From Leyella stercorea (GTDB taxonomy: Bacteria > Bacteroidota > Bacteroidia > Bacteroidales > Bacteroidaceae), in NCBI RefSeq assembly GCF_021531655.1, contig NZ_JADYUF010000020.1, forward strand, positions 1 to 60,257: a stretch of DNA of 60,257 nucleotides, given 5' to 3'. The notes under the pieces were generated by a model, which made no database searches, had not been told where the DNA came from, and was given only the letters and a program-made list of their open reading frames with translations. Below are positions 1-7,889 of the stretch, in pieces (the first letter of the stretch is position 1; each line of letters starts with the position of its first letter). Made by a program: the position numbers and the translations under genes.

Positions 1-119
1 GATGGCATGAGAAGAGAACTCGTGTATCTGTCTTCATATGCAACTAATCGCTATTTTATCCCGAATTGGGGTAGTCCATGTAATTAAGCCTATAGCATTA
101 TCGCCGTTTTAAGGATTTT
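1..119. other. Window edge, no gene seen
   Basis: Intergenic DNA downstream of the DUF4143 ATPase gene. I see no coding region, RNA or clear terminator. Confidence 0.5.
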
Positions 120-1463
120 TTATTGCCTCTCTCTCCTCACAAACCGCTTGAGCAAGAAGGTCAGGAAGTAGGGGAAGGTATAGAACTTGCCGTTGAAACC
201 AATGTTCTTGTTGCAGAGTTTTATGCCGTATTTTATGTCTGGGAACTTGCCGTCTTGTGCAGTCAGTTTGGAGAGTGATTTGGTGGCATTGTCGGTAGCT
301 TTCACTTCTACGGGAATGAGTGATTGGGTGTCACGTATGAAAAAGTCCATTTCCAGTGTTGACTTCTCATTACGATAGAAATAGAGGTCGTAGCCTTGTT
401 TTACCAACATGTCGCCTACTATGTTTTCGTATATTGCACCTTTATATGTACCATAGTTTTTGTTGACTCTCATGTCCTCCTGCGACTCCTCGTCGAGTGA
501 TGCGACAAGCAGACCGGTGTCCTTGTAGTAGAGTTTGTATGATTTCGGGTCGTAGTTGCCTTTTAATGGCAATGATACCTGGGCTAGGCAATAGCAGACA
601 TTGATGATGCCGGCGTCACGAAGCCATTCTACCGTGCCTACGTATTCCCGGTTTCGGGCTCCATGGGCAACCTTGCTTATTTGGAATTTCTTGTTGTCTT
701 GTCCAAGGAATACAGATATATGGTTGTATATGTTTTTGATTCTTCCCTTGTCCAATCCTTGTGCGTATTTAGTGATATCTTCTTCGTAGTCGAGAAGCAA
801 TTGGCTCTGCATTTTGAGCGTTCCGCTGAAGTTGCTGTTGCTTACGAACATGTTTACCACTGCTGGCATTCCGCCTATGGTCATGTATTCACGGAATATA
901 CCTCCTAAAGTATCCATTTCTATATTAGAGAGAGGTGTGATGCTTGCCATTTTTTCGTATATACGTTCTATGAATGAAGCATCGTAGCCCTTAGCCCAAA
1001 GAAATTCTTCGAAATCCATAGAATGCATAGTGTAGTCTTCCTTATATCCAACGCTGTTGGATTCAATCTCTCTGTAATTGATACCCATCAGCGAACCGGA
1101 GCAGATGACATCGTATCTACCGTCTATCTTGAATGCCTTAAGACTTGTGGCACATGCAGGGCAGTCTTGCATCTCGTCGAAGAATATGAGCGTGTTGCCT
1201 GGTTCGAATACAAGGGAGGGGTCGATAAGTGTCAGATTCTGTATTATGCTGTCTACCTCGTAGCCGTCTTCGAAGATAGCCTTGTATTTTTGCTGCAATA
1301 CAAAGTTGATGGCAACCACATGCTTGTAGTTGTCATTAGCAAACTGTAGAATGGAGGCTGTTTTTCCCACTTGGCGTGCTCCTTTGATGATTAGGGGCAT
1401 TTTGTCCTTGTTTTCCTTCCAATTCTTTAGGTATTCGTCTATCTTTCTGCGTAATAGCTTCAT
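120..1463 (-). CDS. AAA-family ATPase with C-terminal DUF4143 domain
   Basis: A 447-residue protein of the widespread DUF4143 family (COG1373). Near the N-terminus GARQVGKT is a Walker A motif and LIFFDEMQD a Walker B; CSGSLMG follows as a sensor-like strand. The C-terminal part holds MDFFIRD...IPVEVKA, the D...ExK spacing of a PD-(D/E)XK nuclease-like fold. Its role is not known; these ATPases occur in many copies in Bacteroidales genomes and a defence or selfish-element role is only a guess. The open frame extends 20 codons further upstream, but a TATTTTTG -7 box lies in that extension (1494-1501), so the ATG at 1463 is the start. Four 13-bp direct repeats at 32-bp steps lie over and upstream of the promoter. 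A second family member sits at 27617-28951 with a similar promoter layout. Confidence 0.88.
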   Translation of the reverse strand: MKLLRRKIDEYLKNWKENKDKMPLIIKGARQVGKTASILQFANDNYKHVVAINFVLQQKYKAIFEDGYEVDSIIQNLTLIDPSLVFEPGNTLIFFDEMQDCPACATSLKAFKIDGRYDVICSGSLMGINYREIESNSVGYKEDYTMHSMDFEEFLWAKGYDASFIERIYEKMASITPLSNIEMDTLGGIFREYMTIGGMPAVVNMFVSNSNFSGTLKMQSQLLLDYEEDITKYAQGLDKGRIKNIYNHISVFLGQDNKKFQISKVAHGARNREYVGTVEWLRDAGIINVCYCLAQVSLPLKGNYDPKSYKLYYKDTGLLVASLDEESQEDMRVNKNYGTYKGAIYENIVGDMLVKQGYDLYFYRNEKSTLEMDFFIRDTQSLIPVEVKATDNATKSLSKLTAQDGKFPDIKYGIKLCNKNIGFNGKFYTFPYFLTFLLKRFVRRERQ

Positions 1464-1493
1464 AATCAGTGCCGTATTATAGTTGTTATGATG

Positions 1494-1524
1494 CAAAAAT
1501 ACTACATTATCACAAAATTCCAAA
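1494..1524 (-). promoter_or_regulatory. Promoter of the first DUF4143 ATPase
   Basis: On the minus strand TTTG (1521-1524), a 19-bp spacer and TATTTTTG (1494-1501) match the Bacteroidetes primary sigma consensus. Transcription should start near 1488-1490, about 25 nt before the ATG at 1463. The spacer holds one copy of the ATCACAAAATTCC repeat, so a protein bound there would block RNA polymerase. Confidence 0.75.
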
Positions 1525-1617
1525 GGAAAACGACTTGAAAATCACAAAATTCCATGTGTTTTCGTTGTGAAAATCACAAAATTCCTAATTCTTTTGCCTC
1601 TGTTATCACAAAATTCC
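1509..1617. repeat. Four 13-bp direct repeats at exact 32-bp steps
   Basis: ATCACAAAATTCC occurs at 1509, 1541, 1573 and 1605, each perfect and each 32 bp from the next, with unrelated 19-bp spacers. The step is about three helical turns, so all copies face the same side of the DNA. The promoter-proximal copy lies between the -33 and -7 elements of the DUF4143 gene. This is an operator-like array; the protein that binds it is unknown. Confidence 0.85.
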
Positions 1618-1627
1618 GAAATATAGG

Positions 1628-1722
1628 GCAAAAAAAAAGCGACAGCCTTCACAGGCGACCGCTTCAAATCTTCAATAGGTATTAGCCTTTCTTTAAGGTA
1701 AAAAGATTGTTTTCAGGATAAC
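1628..1722 (-). ncRNA. Candidate small RNA with its own promoter and terminator
   Basis: On the minus strand TTTG (1755-1758), exactly 19 bp, then TATCTTTG (1728-1735) form a perfect promoter. About 55 nt into the transcript a hairpin begins (AAGCG...AGGCGACCGCTT on the plus strand, 1638-1665), followed on the minus strand by a run of nine T. There is no useful reading frame between them, so a transcript of about 95 nt is predicted. I do not recognise an RNA family. It is divergent from gltA and upstream of the DUF4143 repeat array. Confidence 0.6.
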
Positions 1723-1727
1723 TGATG

Positions 1728-1758
1728 CAAAGATATGATATTTTTTACACACTCCAAA
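1728..1758 (-). promoter_or_regulatory. Promoter of the candidate small RNA
   Basis: TTTG at 1755-1758 and TATCTTTG at 1728-1735 on the minus strand, spacing 19 bp. It faces away from gltA and has no protein gene of its own before the terminator at 1630-1665. Confidence 0.7.
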
Positions 1759-1983
1759 CTTTTTTGGCGTTTATTTTTTGAAAAAAGTTCCGTGTTCCCA
1801 CACATATATGAAGAAATATAAGTGTAGAGACGTATAAACATTAATACGAAGCGTATATTGTATACAAATTGTTTTTTTATGGTATTTTTGCGTTGTTTTT
1901 ATTCAAATTGTCGGTTTTTGCGATTTTTCTTGTCATTTAGTAATTTATTTTGAGAAAAATATGACGAAATAAAATATTTTTCG

Positions 1984-1991
1984 TATTTTTG
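1984..1991 (+). promoter_or_regulatory. Likely -7 box of gltA
   Basis: TATTTTTG matches TAnnTTTG; a clear -33 TTTG at the usual distance is not visible. It would give a leader of about 115 nt before the gltA ATG at 2113. Confidence 0.5.
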
Positions 1992-2112
1992 CAGTCGAAT
2001 AATCATTATTGCCGCACAGAATTGTTAAACAATAGTATTTAGTCGGCATGCACCGTAAAGGTAAAGAGATAGATAACACCCAAAAGCGTACAATCAATAA
2101 ACGGTAGCATTT

Positions 2113-3459
2113 ATGAACAAGGAATATTTGATTTATAAATTGTCTGACGAGGTTAAGAACTCGTGCAAGATTGACAACGATTTGTTTCTGAAGTATGGCG
2201 TGAAGCGGGGTTTGCGCAACGAGGACGGAAGCGGTGTGCTTGTTGGTCTTACCAACATTGGTAATGTTGTGGGCTACGAGCGATCGGACGACGGACATCT
2301 GGAGCCTACCGAGGGCAAATTGTTCTATCGTGGCTATGAGCTTGACGACCTTGTTACACCTATTATAAATGAGCGCCGTTTCGGTTTTGAGGAGATTGCC
2401 TATTTGCTTCTTTCGGGAAATTTGCCCGACAAAGAGGATCTTGACGCATTCCGTGAGCTTATCAACGAGAATATGTCGCTCGACCACAAGACCATCGTTC
2501 ACATCATCGACCTTGAGGGTTCGAACATCATGAACATACTTGCGCGCAGCGTATTGGAGATGTACACGTTCGACCCAAATCCCGACGATCTCTCGCGCGA
2601 CAATCTGATGCGTCAGGCGGTGGAACTGATTGCGCGTTTCCCCACTGTCATAGCTTATGCTTACAACATCTATCGTCATAGCGTGCAGGGACGTTCGCTG
2701 CATATACGCCATCCGCGTGAGAATATGTCGATAGCCGAGAACTTCCTGTATATGCTCAAGCATGAAGACTTCACCGAGCTTGATGCTCGCATGCTCGACC
2801 TCCTGCTTATCATTCAGGCTGAGCATGGCGGCGGTAACAACTCTACGTTCACCGTGCGCGTAACTTCTTCATCGCGCACCGACACTTACTCGAGCATTGC
2901 TGCCGGCATAGGTTCGCTGAAAGGTCCGCTTCATGGTGGTGCCAATATTAAGGTGATAAACATGATTCATCACCTCAAGGAGCAGATTCATGACTGGACT
3001 TCGATTGACGAGATTGACACTTATCTCAACCGTATACTCAACAAGGAGGTGTACGACAAGACGGGTCTTATATATGGTATAGGTCATGCGGTGTACACAC
3101 TGAGCGACCCGCGTGCCAAGGAGCTGAAGCGTCTGGCTGGCGAACTGGCAAAAGAGAAGGGCAGAGAGAAGGAATATGAATTCTTGCGACTGCTTGAGCA
3201 GGAAGGCATCAAGTGTGTCCAGGCTCACCGCAACACCAAGAAACCTATCTGTGCCAATGTCGACTTCTACTCTGGTTTCATCTACGAGATGATTGGACTG
3301 CCGCAGGAAATCTACACTCCGATATTCGCCATGGCGCGTATCGTAGGATGGATGGCACACCGAATTGAGGAGTTGAACATGGACGGCCGCCGAATAATAC
3401 GTCCTGCATACAAGAATGTGCTTGGCGTGAAGGAGTATCGTCCGTTGGCAGAGAGATAA
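2113..3459 (+). CDS. gltA: Citrate synthase
   Basis: A 448-residue citrate/2-methylcitrate synthase family enzyme that condenses acetyl-CoA and oxaloacetate to citrate in the cytoplasm. The catalytic triad is visible: His274 in LHGGANIKV, His325 in GIGHAVYTLSDPRA and Asp384 in NVDFYSGF. The N-terminal extension (about 50 residues before the conserved core) is usual for Bacteroidales. The gene is followed after 40 bp by gdhA in the same direction, with no terminator between, so the two probably form an operon that carries carbon from citrate (through 2-oxoglutarate) to glutamate. The start is supported by the AT-rich leader and a TATTTTTG box at 1984. A propionyl-CoA-specific methylcitrate synthase cannot be excluded from sequence alone. 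Confidence 0.95.
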   Translation: MNKEYLIYKLSDEVKNSCKIDNDLFLKYGVKRGLRNEDGSGVLVGLTNIGNVVGYERSDDGHLEPTEGKLFYRGYELDDLVTPIINERRFGFEEIAYLLLSGNLPDKEDLDAFRELINENMSLDHKTIVHIIDLEGSNIMNILARSVLEMYTFDPNPDDLSRDNLMRQAVELIARFPTVIAYAYNIYRHSVQGRSLHIRHPRENMSIAENFLYMLKHEDFTELDARMLDLLLIIQAEHGGGNNSTFTVRVTSSSRTDTYSSIAAGIGSLKGPLHGGANIKVINMIHHLKEQIHDWTSIDEIDTYLNRILNKEVYDKTGLIYGIGHAVYTLSDPRAKELKRLAGELAKEKGREKEYEFLRLLEQEGIKCVQAHRNTKKPICANVDFYSGFIYEMIGLPQEIYTPIFAMARIVGWMAHRIEELNMDGRRIIRPAYKNVLGVKEYRPLAER

Positions 3460-3499
3460 ACACTTAACATTAAGGATAAAACTTAAACACCATAAAAGA

Positions 3500-4834
3500 A
3501 TGAATGCAATTGAAACAGTAGAGCGCCTTAAGCAGCGCTTCCCCAACGAGCCTGAGTATATACAGGCCGTAAGCCAGGTTCTCGGTACTATCGAGGAGGA
3601 GTACAACCGTCATCCGGAATTCGACCGCGCCAATCTTATTGAGCGTCTTTGCATTCCCGATCGTATCATCACATTCCGTGTGACATGGGTTGATGACAAG
3701 GGCAACGTACAGACCAACATGGGCTACCGTATACAGCACAACAATGCCATCGGTCCGTACAAGGGAGGTATCCGTTTCCACGCATCTGTAAATCCGTCAA
3801 TCTTGAAGTTCCTTGCCTTCGAGCAGACATTCAAGAATGCCCTCACTACTCTGCCTATGGGTGGTGGCAAGGGAGGTTCCGACTTCTCTCCACGTGGCAA
3901 GAGCAACGCTGAAGTGATGCGTTTCTGCCAGGCGTTTATGAACGAGCTGTATCGTCACATCGGTCCTGACGAGGACGTTCCGGCTGGTGACATAGGTGTA
4001 GGTGGTCGTGAGGTAGGCTACATGTTCGGTCAGTACAAGAAGCTTACTCATACATTCGTAGGCGTATTGACTGGTAAGGGTCAGGAGTTCGGCGGTTCGC
4101 TGATTCGTCCTGAGGCTACTGGCTATGGCAACGTTTACTTCCTCGAAAACATGCTCAAGACACGTGGCATCGACATCAAGGGCAAGCGTGTGCTTGTGAG
4201 TGGTTCGGGCAACGTGGCACAGTATACTGTCGAGAAGCTCATCCAGCTTGGTGCTATTCCTGTTACTCTCTCTGACTCTGACGGCTACATCTACGATCCG
4301 GACGGAATCGATGCAGAGAAGCTCGCATACGTTAAGGAGTTGAAGAACGTAGAGCGTGGACGTATCCGTGAGTATGCTGAGGAATACGGTGTGAAGTATG
4401 TAGCCGGTGCACGTCCTTGGGGCGAGAAGGCCGACATTGCTCTGCCTTCAGCAACACAGAACGAGATTGACGGCGACGATGCCCGCACACTCGTTGCCAA
4501 CGGCGTGATTGCTGTTAGTGAGGGTGCCAACATGCCTTCTACTCCTGAAGCTATCAAGGTGTTCCAGGATGCCAAGTTGCTTTATGCTCCGGGCAAGGCT
4601 GCCAACGCCGGTGGTGTGGCTGTATCTGGTCTTGAGATGAGCCAGAACTCTGAGCGTCTGCGTTGGAGCAGCGAGGAGGTTGACGCCAAGCTGCACGGCA
4701 TCATGAACGAAATCCACGCCAACTGCGTCAAGTACGGCACTCAGGCCGACGGTTATGTCAACTACGTACGTGGTGCCAACGTCACAGGCTTCCTTAAGGT
4801 TGCCAAGGCAATGATGGCTCAGGGTATTGTATAA
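3500..4834 (+). CDS. gdhA: NADP-specific glutamate dehydrogenase
   Basis: A 444-residue hexameric-type GdhA that aminates 2-oxoglutarate to glutamate, the main ammonium-assimilation step in Bacteroidales. The substrate-binding region is visible as GPYKGGIRFH, PMGGGKGGSDFSP (with the catalytic lysine) and DVPAGDIGVGGREVGYM; VSGSGNVAQY is the dinucleotide-binding turn of the Rossmann domain. Length is normal for the family. It lies 40 bp downstream of gltA and is closed by a strong intrinsic terminator at 4859-4908, so gltA-gdhA is a likely two-gene unit. Codon use is strongly biased, as expected for an abundant enzyme. Confidence 0.97.
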   Translation: MNAIETVERLKQRFPNEPEYIQAVSQVLGTIEEEYNRHPEFDRANLIERLCIPDRIITFRVTWVDDKGNVQTNMGYRIQHNNAIGPYKGGIRFHASVNPSILKFLAFEQTFKNALTTLPMGGGKGGSDFSPRGKSNAEVMRFCQAFMNELYRHIGPDEDVPAGDIGVGGREVGYMFGQYKKLTHTFVGVLTGKGQEFGGSLIRPEATGYGNVYFLENMLKTRGIDIKGKRVLVSGSGNVAQYTVEKLIQLGAIPVTLSDSDGYIYDPDGIDAEKLAYVKELKNVERGRIREYAEEYGVKYVAGARPWGEKADIALPSATQNEIDGDDARTLVANGVIAVSEGANMPSTPEAIKVFQDAKLLYAPGKAANAGGVAVSGLEMSQNSERLRWSSEEVDAKLHGIMNEIHANCVKYGTQADGYVNYVRGANVTGFLKVAKAMMAQGIV

Positions 4835-4858
4835 AATATAAAATCCTATCCATATTTT

Positions 4859-4908
4859 AAAAGGCTCTCTCCATTCCTAAATAACGGAATGGGCGAGAGC
4901 CTTTTTTT
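4859..4908 (+). terminator. Intrinsic terminator after gdhA
   Basis: AAAGGCTCTC...GAGAGCCTTTTTTT forms a GC-rich stem followed by a T run. It also ends with A/T runs on both sides and can serve the convergent helicase gene. Confidence 0.85.
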
Positions 4909-4930
4909 ATGTTCATTCAATTAACTGCTA

Positions 4931-6754
4931 TTACGGCTTCTTACCGATTAATACTGTGGCGCGCTGATGCAGATAGTCGTTGAGTCGGAACCCCTCGTCC
5001 TTGACATAATTGAGTAGTGCGCGCTTCTGCATTATCATTTCCTTGAGAGCTGCATGTTGCTCGGTGAAACGCTTCTTTACGTCCTGTGTGTCGGTAGTCA
5101 CCTTGGTCGATTTCACCAGTTGCTCAACATCCGACAGCGTGCGTGCGAAATACGTGGCACCCTTGGTGAGCCGTTCCTGCAGATGCGGGTCGTGCTGATA
5201 GTCGGCTGTGGATATTACGATTTGGTTGTATTGCAACTTGAAGCGTTCAGCCACGTCATACATCTGTGTCTTTATGGTGCCCAGTCGTGCCTTATACTCC
5301 AATATCAGTTTGGGGTAAGCACGGCGGAAATGTCCCGTGAGCAGGTCGATCATACGGTTGAACGAGTCGAGCAGCGGACGGAAGTCGAACAGTTCGCTCA
5401 CCACCGACAGATAGTAGTCGCGCTGCAGTTGGCCTATCTGCTCGTTGTTAGGCGTGTGTTCGATGGCGTGTGTGGCGTATTCGTCAACAGCAGCGTCGCG
5501 TATGATGGCCTGCTGGGGCAGGGGAGCGCTCAGCACGAGTCCTTCGAGCGTGCGACAACGCGACAGAGCCACGTAGGTCTGACCGTGTGTGAAGGCACGC
5601 TGAACGTCGATGATAGCCTTATCGAACGTCAATCCCTGGCTCTTGTGTACGGTTATAGCCCAAGCCGGCTTCACGGGGAACTGCTTGAAGGTGCCGTCAA
5701 TCTCCTCGGTTATCTCGTTTGTCTTCTCGTTGATTTCGTATCGTGTGTTTTCCCATTGGTCTGGCTCCACCTTTATCACATTGCCAGTGTCCTTGGTGCG
5801 TACCGTGAAGTTCTTAGGGTTGATGTCCTCGATGGTGCCAATCATACCGTTGTAGTATGCCTTTTCAGCCGACGAATCGTTCTTGACGAACATCACCTGC
5901 GCACCCTGCTTCAGAGTGAGCGTCTGTTCGGTAGGAAACAGCATTTCGGGGAATTTGCCCGTAATCTTAGCCTCGTAAGTAAACTCCTTGCCAGGCAGCA
6001 GGTCGAGCTGTCGGTCGTTCTCGCGTTGCGCCTGGAAGTTGTGCGTAACGAGTCGTATGTAGCCCTCGTCTGCGTCAGGTTGGAATCCCTGAATGTATCG
6101 GGAGTTGAGCGCAGCCAGCACCGAAGCGTCGGCACGGTTGTCGCGCACCTTATTAAGTATGTCGAGAAAACGCTGGTCGTTCTGTCGGTAAACGGTCTTC
6201 AGCTCTACGATAGCATATCGGGTGCGCTGCAAGGCGAGCGATGAGAAGAAGTAGGGCGTGGCATAATAGCGTGCCAGCAGTTGCCACTCGTCGTCCTTGG
6301 CGACGGGTGCCAGCTGACCAAGGTCGCCTATCATGACCATCTGAACACCTCCAAACGGCAGCTGGTTTTTGCGGAAACGACGCAGCACGGCATCCACAGC
6401 GTCGAGCAGGTCGGCTCGCACCATGGAAATCTCGTCTATCACGAGCGTGTCGATGGATTGTATAACGCGAATCTTCTGTTTGGAGAATCGGTATTGCTGT
6501 TCCTTCGTCTTATACTGCGCATCGGGAATAAAGGGTGCAAACGACAGTTGGAAGAACGAATGAATGGTAGTGCCCTCGGCGTTGATGGCAGCAATACCCG
6601 TAGGAGCCACTACGATAATGCGCTTCGACGACTCCTGCTTCAGTCGGCGCAGAAACGTAGTCTTACCCGTACCGGCTTTACCGGTAAGGAACAGGTTTGT
6701 ATTGGTTGTCTCAATGATGTTCCACGCGAGTTGCGTCTGTTCGTTCATTTCCAT
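4931..6754 (-). CDS. PIF1/RecD-like superfamily 1 DNA helicase
   Basis: A 607-residue ATP-dependent helicase. LFLTGKAGTGKTTFLRRL near the N-terminus is the Walker A site, VVAPTGIAAINAEG is motif Ia, LVIDEISMVRADLLD is motif II, MIGDLGQLAPV motif III, and near residue 395 VKPAWAITVHKSQGLTFDKAIID and YVALSRCRTLEGLVL are motifs V and VI. This is the PIF1 type found widely in Bacteroidetes, probably acting on replication or recombination intermediates. The frame is open to a TTG at 6826, but that extension runs into the 22-bp repeat array; ATG at 6754 or 6748 is more likely. No TAnnTTTG box is obvious immediately upstream. The C-terminal about 150 residues are helical and have no motif I recognise. 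Confidence 0.9.
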   Translation of the reverse strand: MEMNEQTQLAWNIIETTNTNLFLTGKAGTGKTTFLRRLKQESSKRIIVVAPTGIAAINAEGTTIHSFFQLSFAPFIPDAQYKTKEQQYRFSKQKIRVIQSIDTLVIDEISMVRADLLDAVDAVLRRFRKNQLPFGGVQMVMIGDLGQLAPVAKDDEWQLLARYYATPYFFSSLALQRTRYAIVELKTVYRQNDQRFLDILNKVRDNRADASVLAALNSRYIQGFQPDADEGYIRLVTHNFQAQRENDRQLDLLPGKEFTYEAKITGKFPEMLFPTEQTLTLKQGAQVMFVKNDSSAEKAYYNGMIGTIEDINPKNFTVRTKDTGNVIKVEPDQWENTRYEINEKTNEITEEIDGTFKQFPVKPAWAITVHKSQGLTFDKAIIDVQRAFTHGQTYVALSRCRTLEGLVLSAPLPQQAIIRDAAVDEYATHAIEHTPNNEQIGQLQRDYYLSVVSELFDFRPLLDSFNRMIDLLTGHFRRAYPKLILEYKARLGTIKTQMYDVAERFKLQYNQIVISTADYQHDPHLQERLTKGATYFARTLSDVEQLVKSTKVTTDTQDVKKRFTEQHAALKEMIMQKRALLNYVKDEGFRLNDYLHQRATVLIGKKP

Positions 6755-6824
6755 TGTTCGTATGTATGTGCTTCTTGTAGTACAGTTGTTCAATGCAGAT
6801 TTGTATGTTTTTCCCACCCTTTTC

Positions 6825-6970
6825 AAAAGGAGTCCTTTTGGGTTGCGAAAGGAGTCCTTTTAGGTGGCAAAAGGAGTCCTTTTGGAGTGTAAAAGGAGTC
6901 CTTTTGGAGTGCAAAAGGACTACATTTCGTTTTGACGGCATTTTAATGCTGTGCAAAAGTAGTCATTTTT
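6825..6970. repeat. 22-bp phased palindromic repeat array (copy 1)
   Basis: AAAGGAGTCCTTTT starts at 6826, 6848, 6870 and 6892, with a variant AAAGGACTACATTT at 6914; all steps are 22 bp. A further degenerate copy lies at 6956. The core is a near-perfect palindrome around AGTCC/GGACT. The array fills the divergent region between the helicase gene (minus) and the HAD gene (plus). Related arrays lie at 27210-27331 and 58399-58508. Confidence 0.85.
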
Positions 6971-7033
6971 TATGATTCAGCCCACATTTACACCATTCTT
7001 ATACCATTGTTGGCAACAATCAAGAGTATGTAT

Positions 7034-7065
7034 TTTGTATGATTGGCATTTTTTGAGTACCTTTG
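7034..7065 (+). promoter_or_regulatory. Promoter of the HAD-SGNH-YhcH-GH20 operon
   Basis: TTTG (7034-7037), 20 bp, TACCTTTG (7058-7065). The predicted start is only a few bases before the ATG at 7074, so the mRNA would be leaderless or nearly so. Confidence 0.7.
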
Positions 7066-7073
7066 CCAGTGAT

Positions 7074-7862
7074 ATGATAAAAGCAATGTTCTTTGATGTT
7101 GACGGCACGCTCGTCAGCTTCAATACCCACTGTATACCCGAGTCTACAATCCAGGCGTTGAACGAGGCTCACGACCGTGGCGTTAAGATATTTACGGCTA
7201 CGGGTCGTCCGCGCCAGTTGCTCAACAACATTCGCGAGGTGGAACAGATAATGGACGGCTACATACTCGCCACAGGAGCACTCTGCACGTATGGCGACCA
7301 TACCGTGCGCGAAGACCTCATACCCTTTGACGAAGCCCATGCCGTGGTCGACTTCTGCATAGAGCGCAACTTGCCGGCTGTGGTTGTGGGCAAGAAAGAC
7401 ATACAGATAGTGAACCGCAACGACCTTGTCAACCACGTCTTCTACGACATGCTGAAGATAGACTATGACAAGTTTGACGTGCCCGTCGATGACGTCATCC
7501 GTCAGGGCATATTGCAGATAACGCCGTTCCTCACCGAAGACGAGGAGCGCAGCATATTGCCCGATCTGCCGGGATGCACTTCGGCACGCTGGTATCCTGC
7601 CTTCTGCGACATCACATCGGCAGCAGCCGACAAGGCCAACGGCATACGTGCCATAGCCGAATACATGGGACTGGACATAAGCGAGACAATGGCGTTTGGC
7701 GACGGAGGCAACGACATGTCGATGCTTAGTGCCGCCGGGGTAGGTGTAGCCATGGGCAATGCACTCGACAAGGTGAAGGCCGAGGCCGACTATGTCACCA
7801 CAAGCGTCGACGACGACGGCATAAGAAACGCATTGCTCCACTTCGGAGTCATAGACAACTGA
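7074..7862 (+). CDS. Cof-type HAD-superfamily phosphatase
   Basis: A 262-residue HAD-IIB hydrolase. FFDVDGTLV at the N-terminus gives the nucleophile and acid/base Asp pair, ATGRP is motif II, the lysine of AADKANGIRAIAEY is motif III and FGDGGNDMSMLSAAG is motif IV. Family members remove phosphate from sugar phosphates or cofactors; the substrate here is not evident. The frame is open 34 codons further upstream, but the promoter box at 7058-7065 lies in that part, so ATG 7074 is the start. It is the first gene of a tight run with an SGNH esterase, a YhcH/NanQ-type protein and a GH20 hexosaminidase, which suggests work on sugar phosphates from host glycans. Confidence 0.92.
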   Translation: MIKAMFFDVDGTLVSFNTHCIPESTIQALNEAHDRGVKIFTATGRPRQLLNNIREVEQIMDGYILATGALCTYGDHTVREDLIPFDEAHAVVDFCIERNLPAVVVGKKDIQIVNRNDLVNHVFYDMLKIDYDKFDVPVDDVIRQGILQITPFLTEDEERSILPDLPGCTSARWYPAFCDITSAAADKANGIRAIAEYMGLDISETMAFGDGGNDMSMLSAAGVGVAMGNALDKVKAEADYVTTSVDDDGIRNALLHFGVIDN

Positions 7863-7889
7863 CCTGAAACTACAAAATAACTGAAAACT

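Noticed and set aside
1464..1523. Longer start for the first DUF4143 ATPase
   Set aside because: The added codons contain the promoter -7 box and an operator repeat; the family start fits ATG 1463.
1509..1617. Four repeats with 19-bp spacers resembling a CRISPR
   Set aside because: Repeats of 13 bp and spacers of 19 bp are too short, and the first copy lies inside a core promoter.
1945..2826. 293-codon frame opposite gltA
   Set aside because: It lies antisense to a clear citrate synthase gene and has no protein-like composition; a mirror of strong codon bias.
5054..6244. 396-codon frame opposite the helicase
   Set aside because: Antisense to a well-supported helicase with intact motifs; no start signal.
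6755..6826. TTG start extending the helicase by 24 codons
   Set aside because: It starts in the 22-bp repeat array and adds no conserved residues; ATG 6754 or 6748 is more natural.
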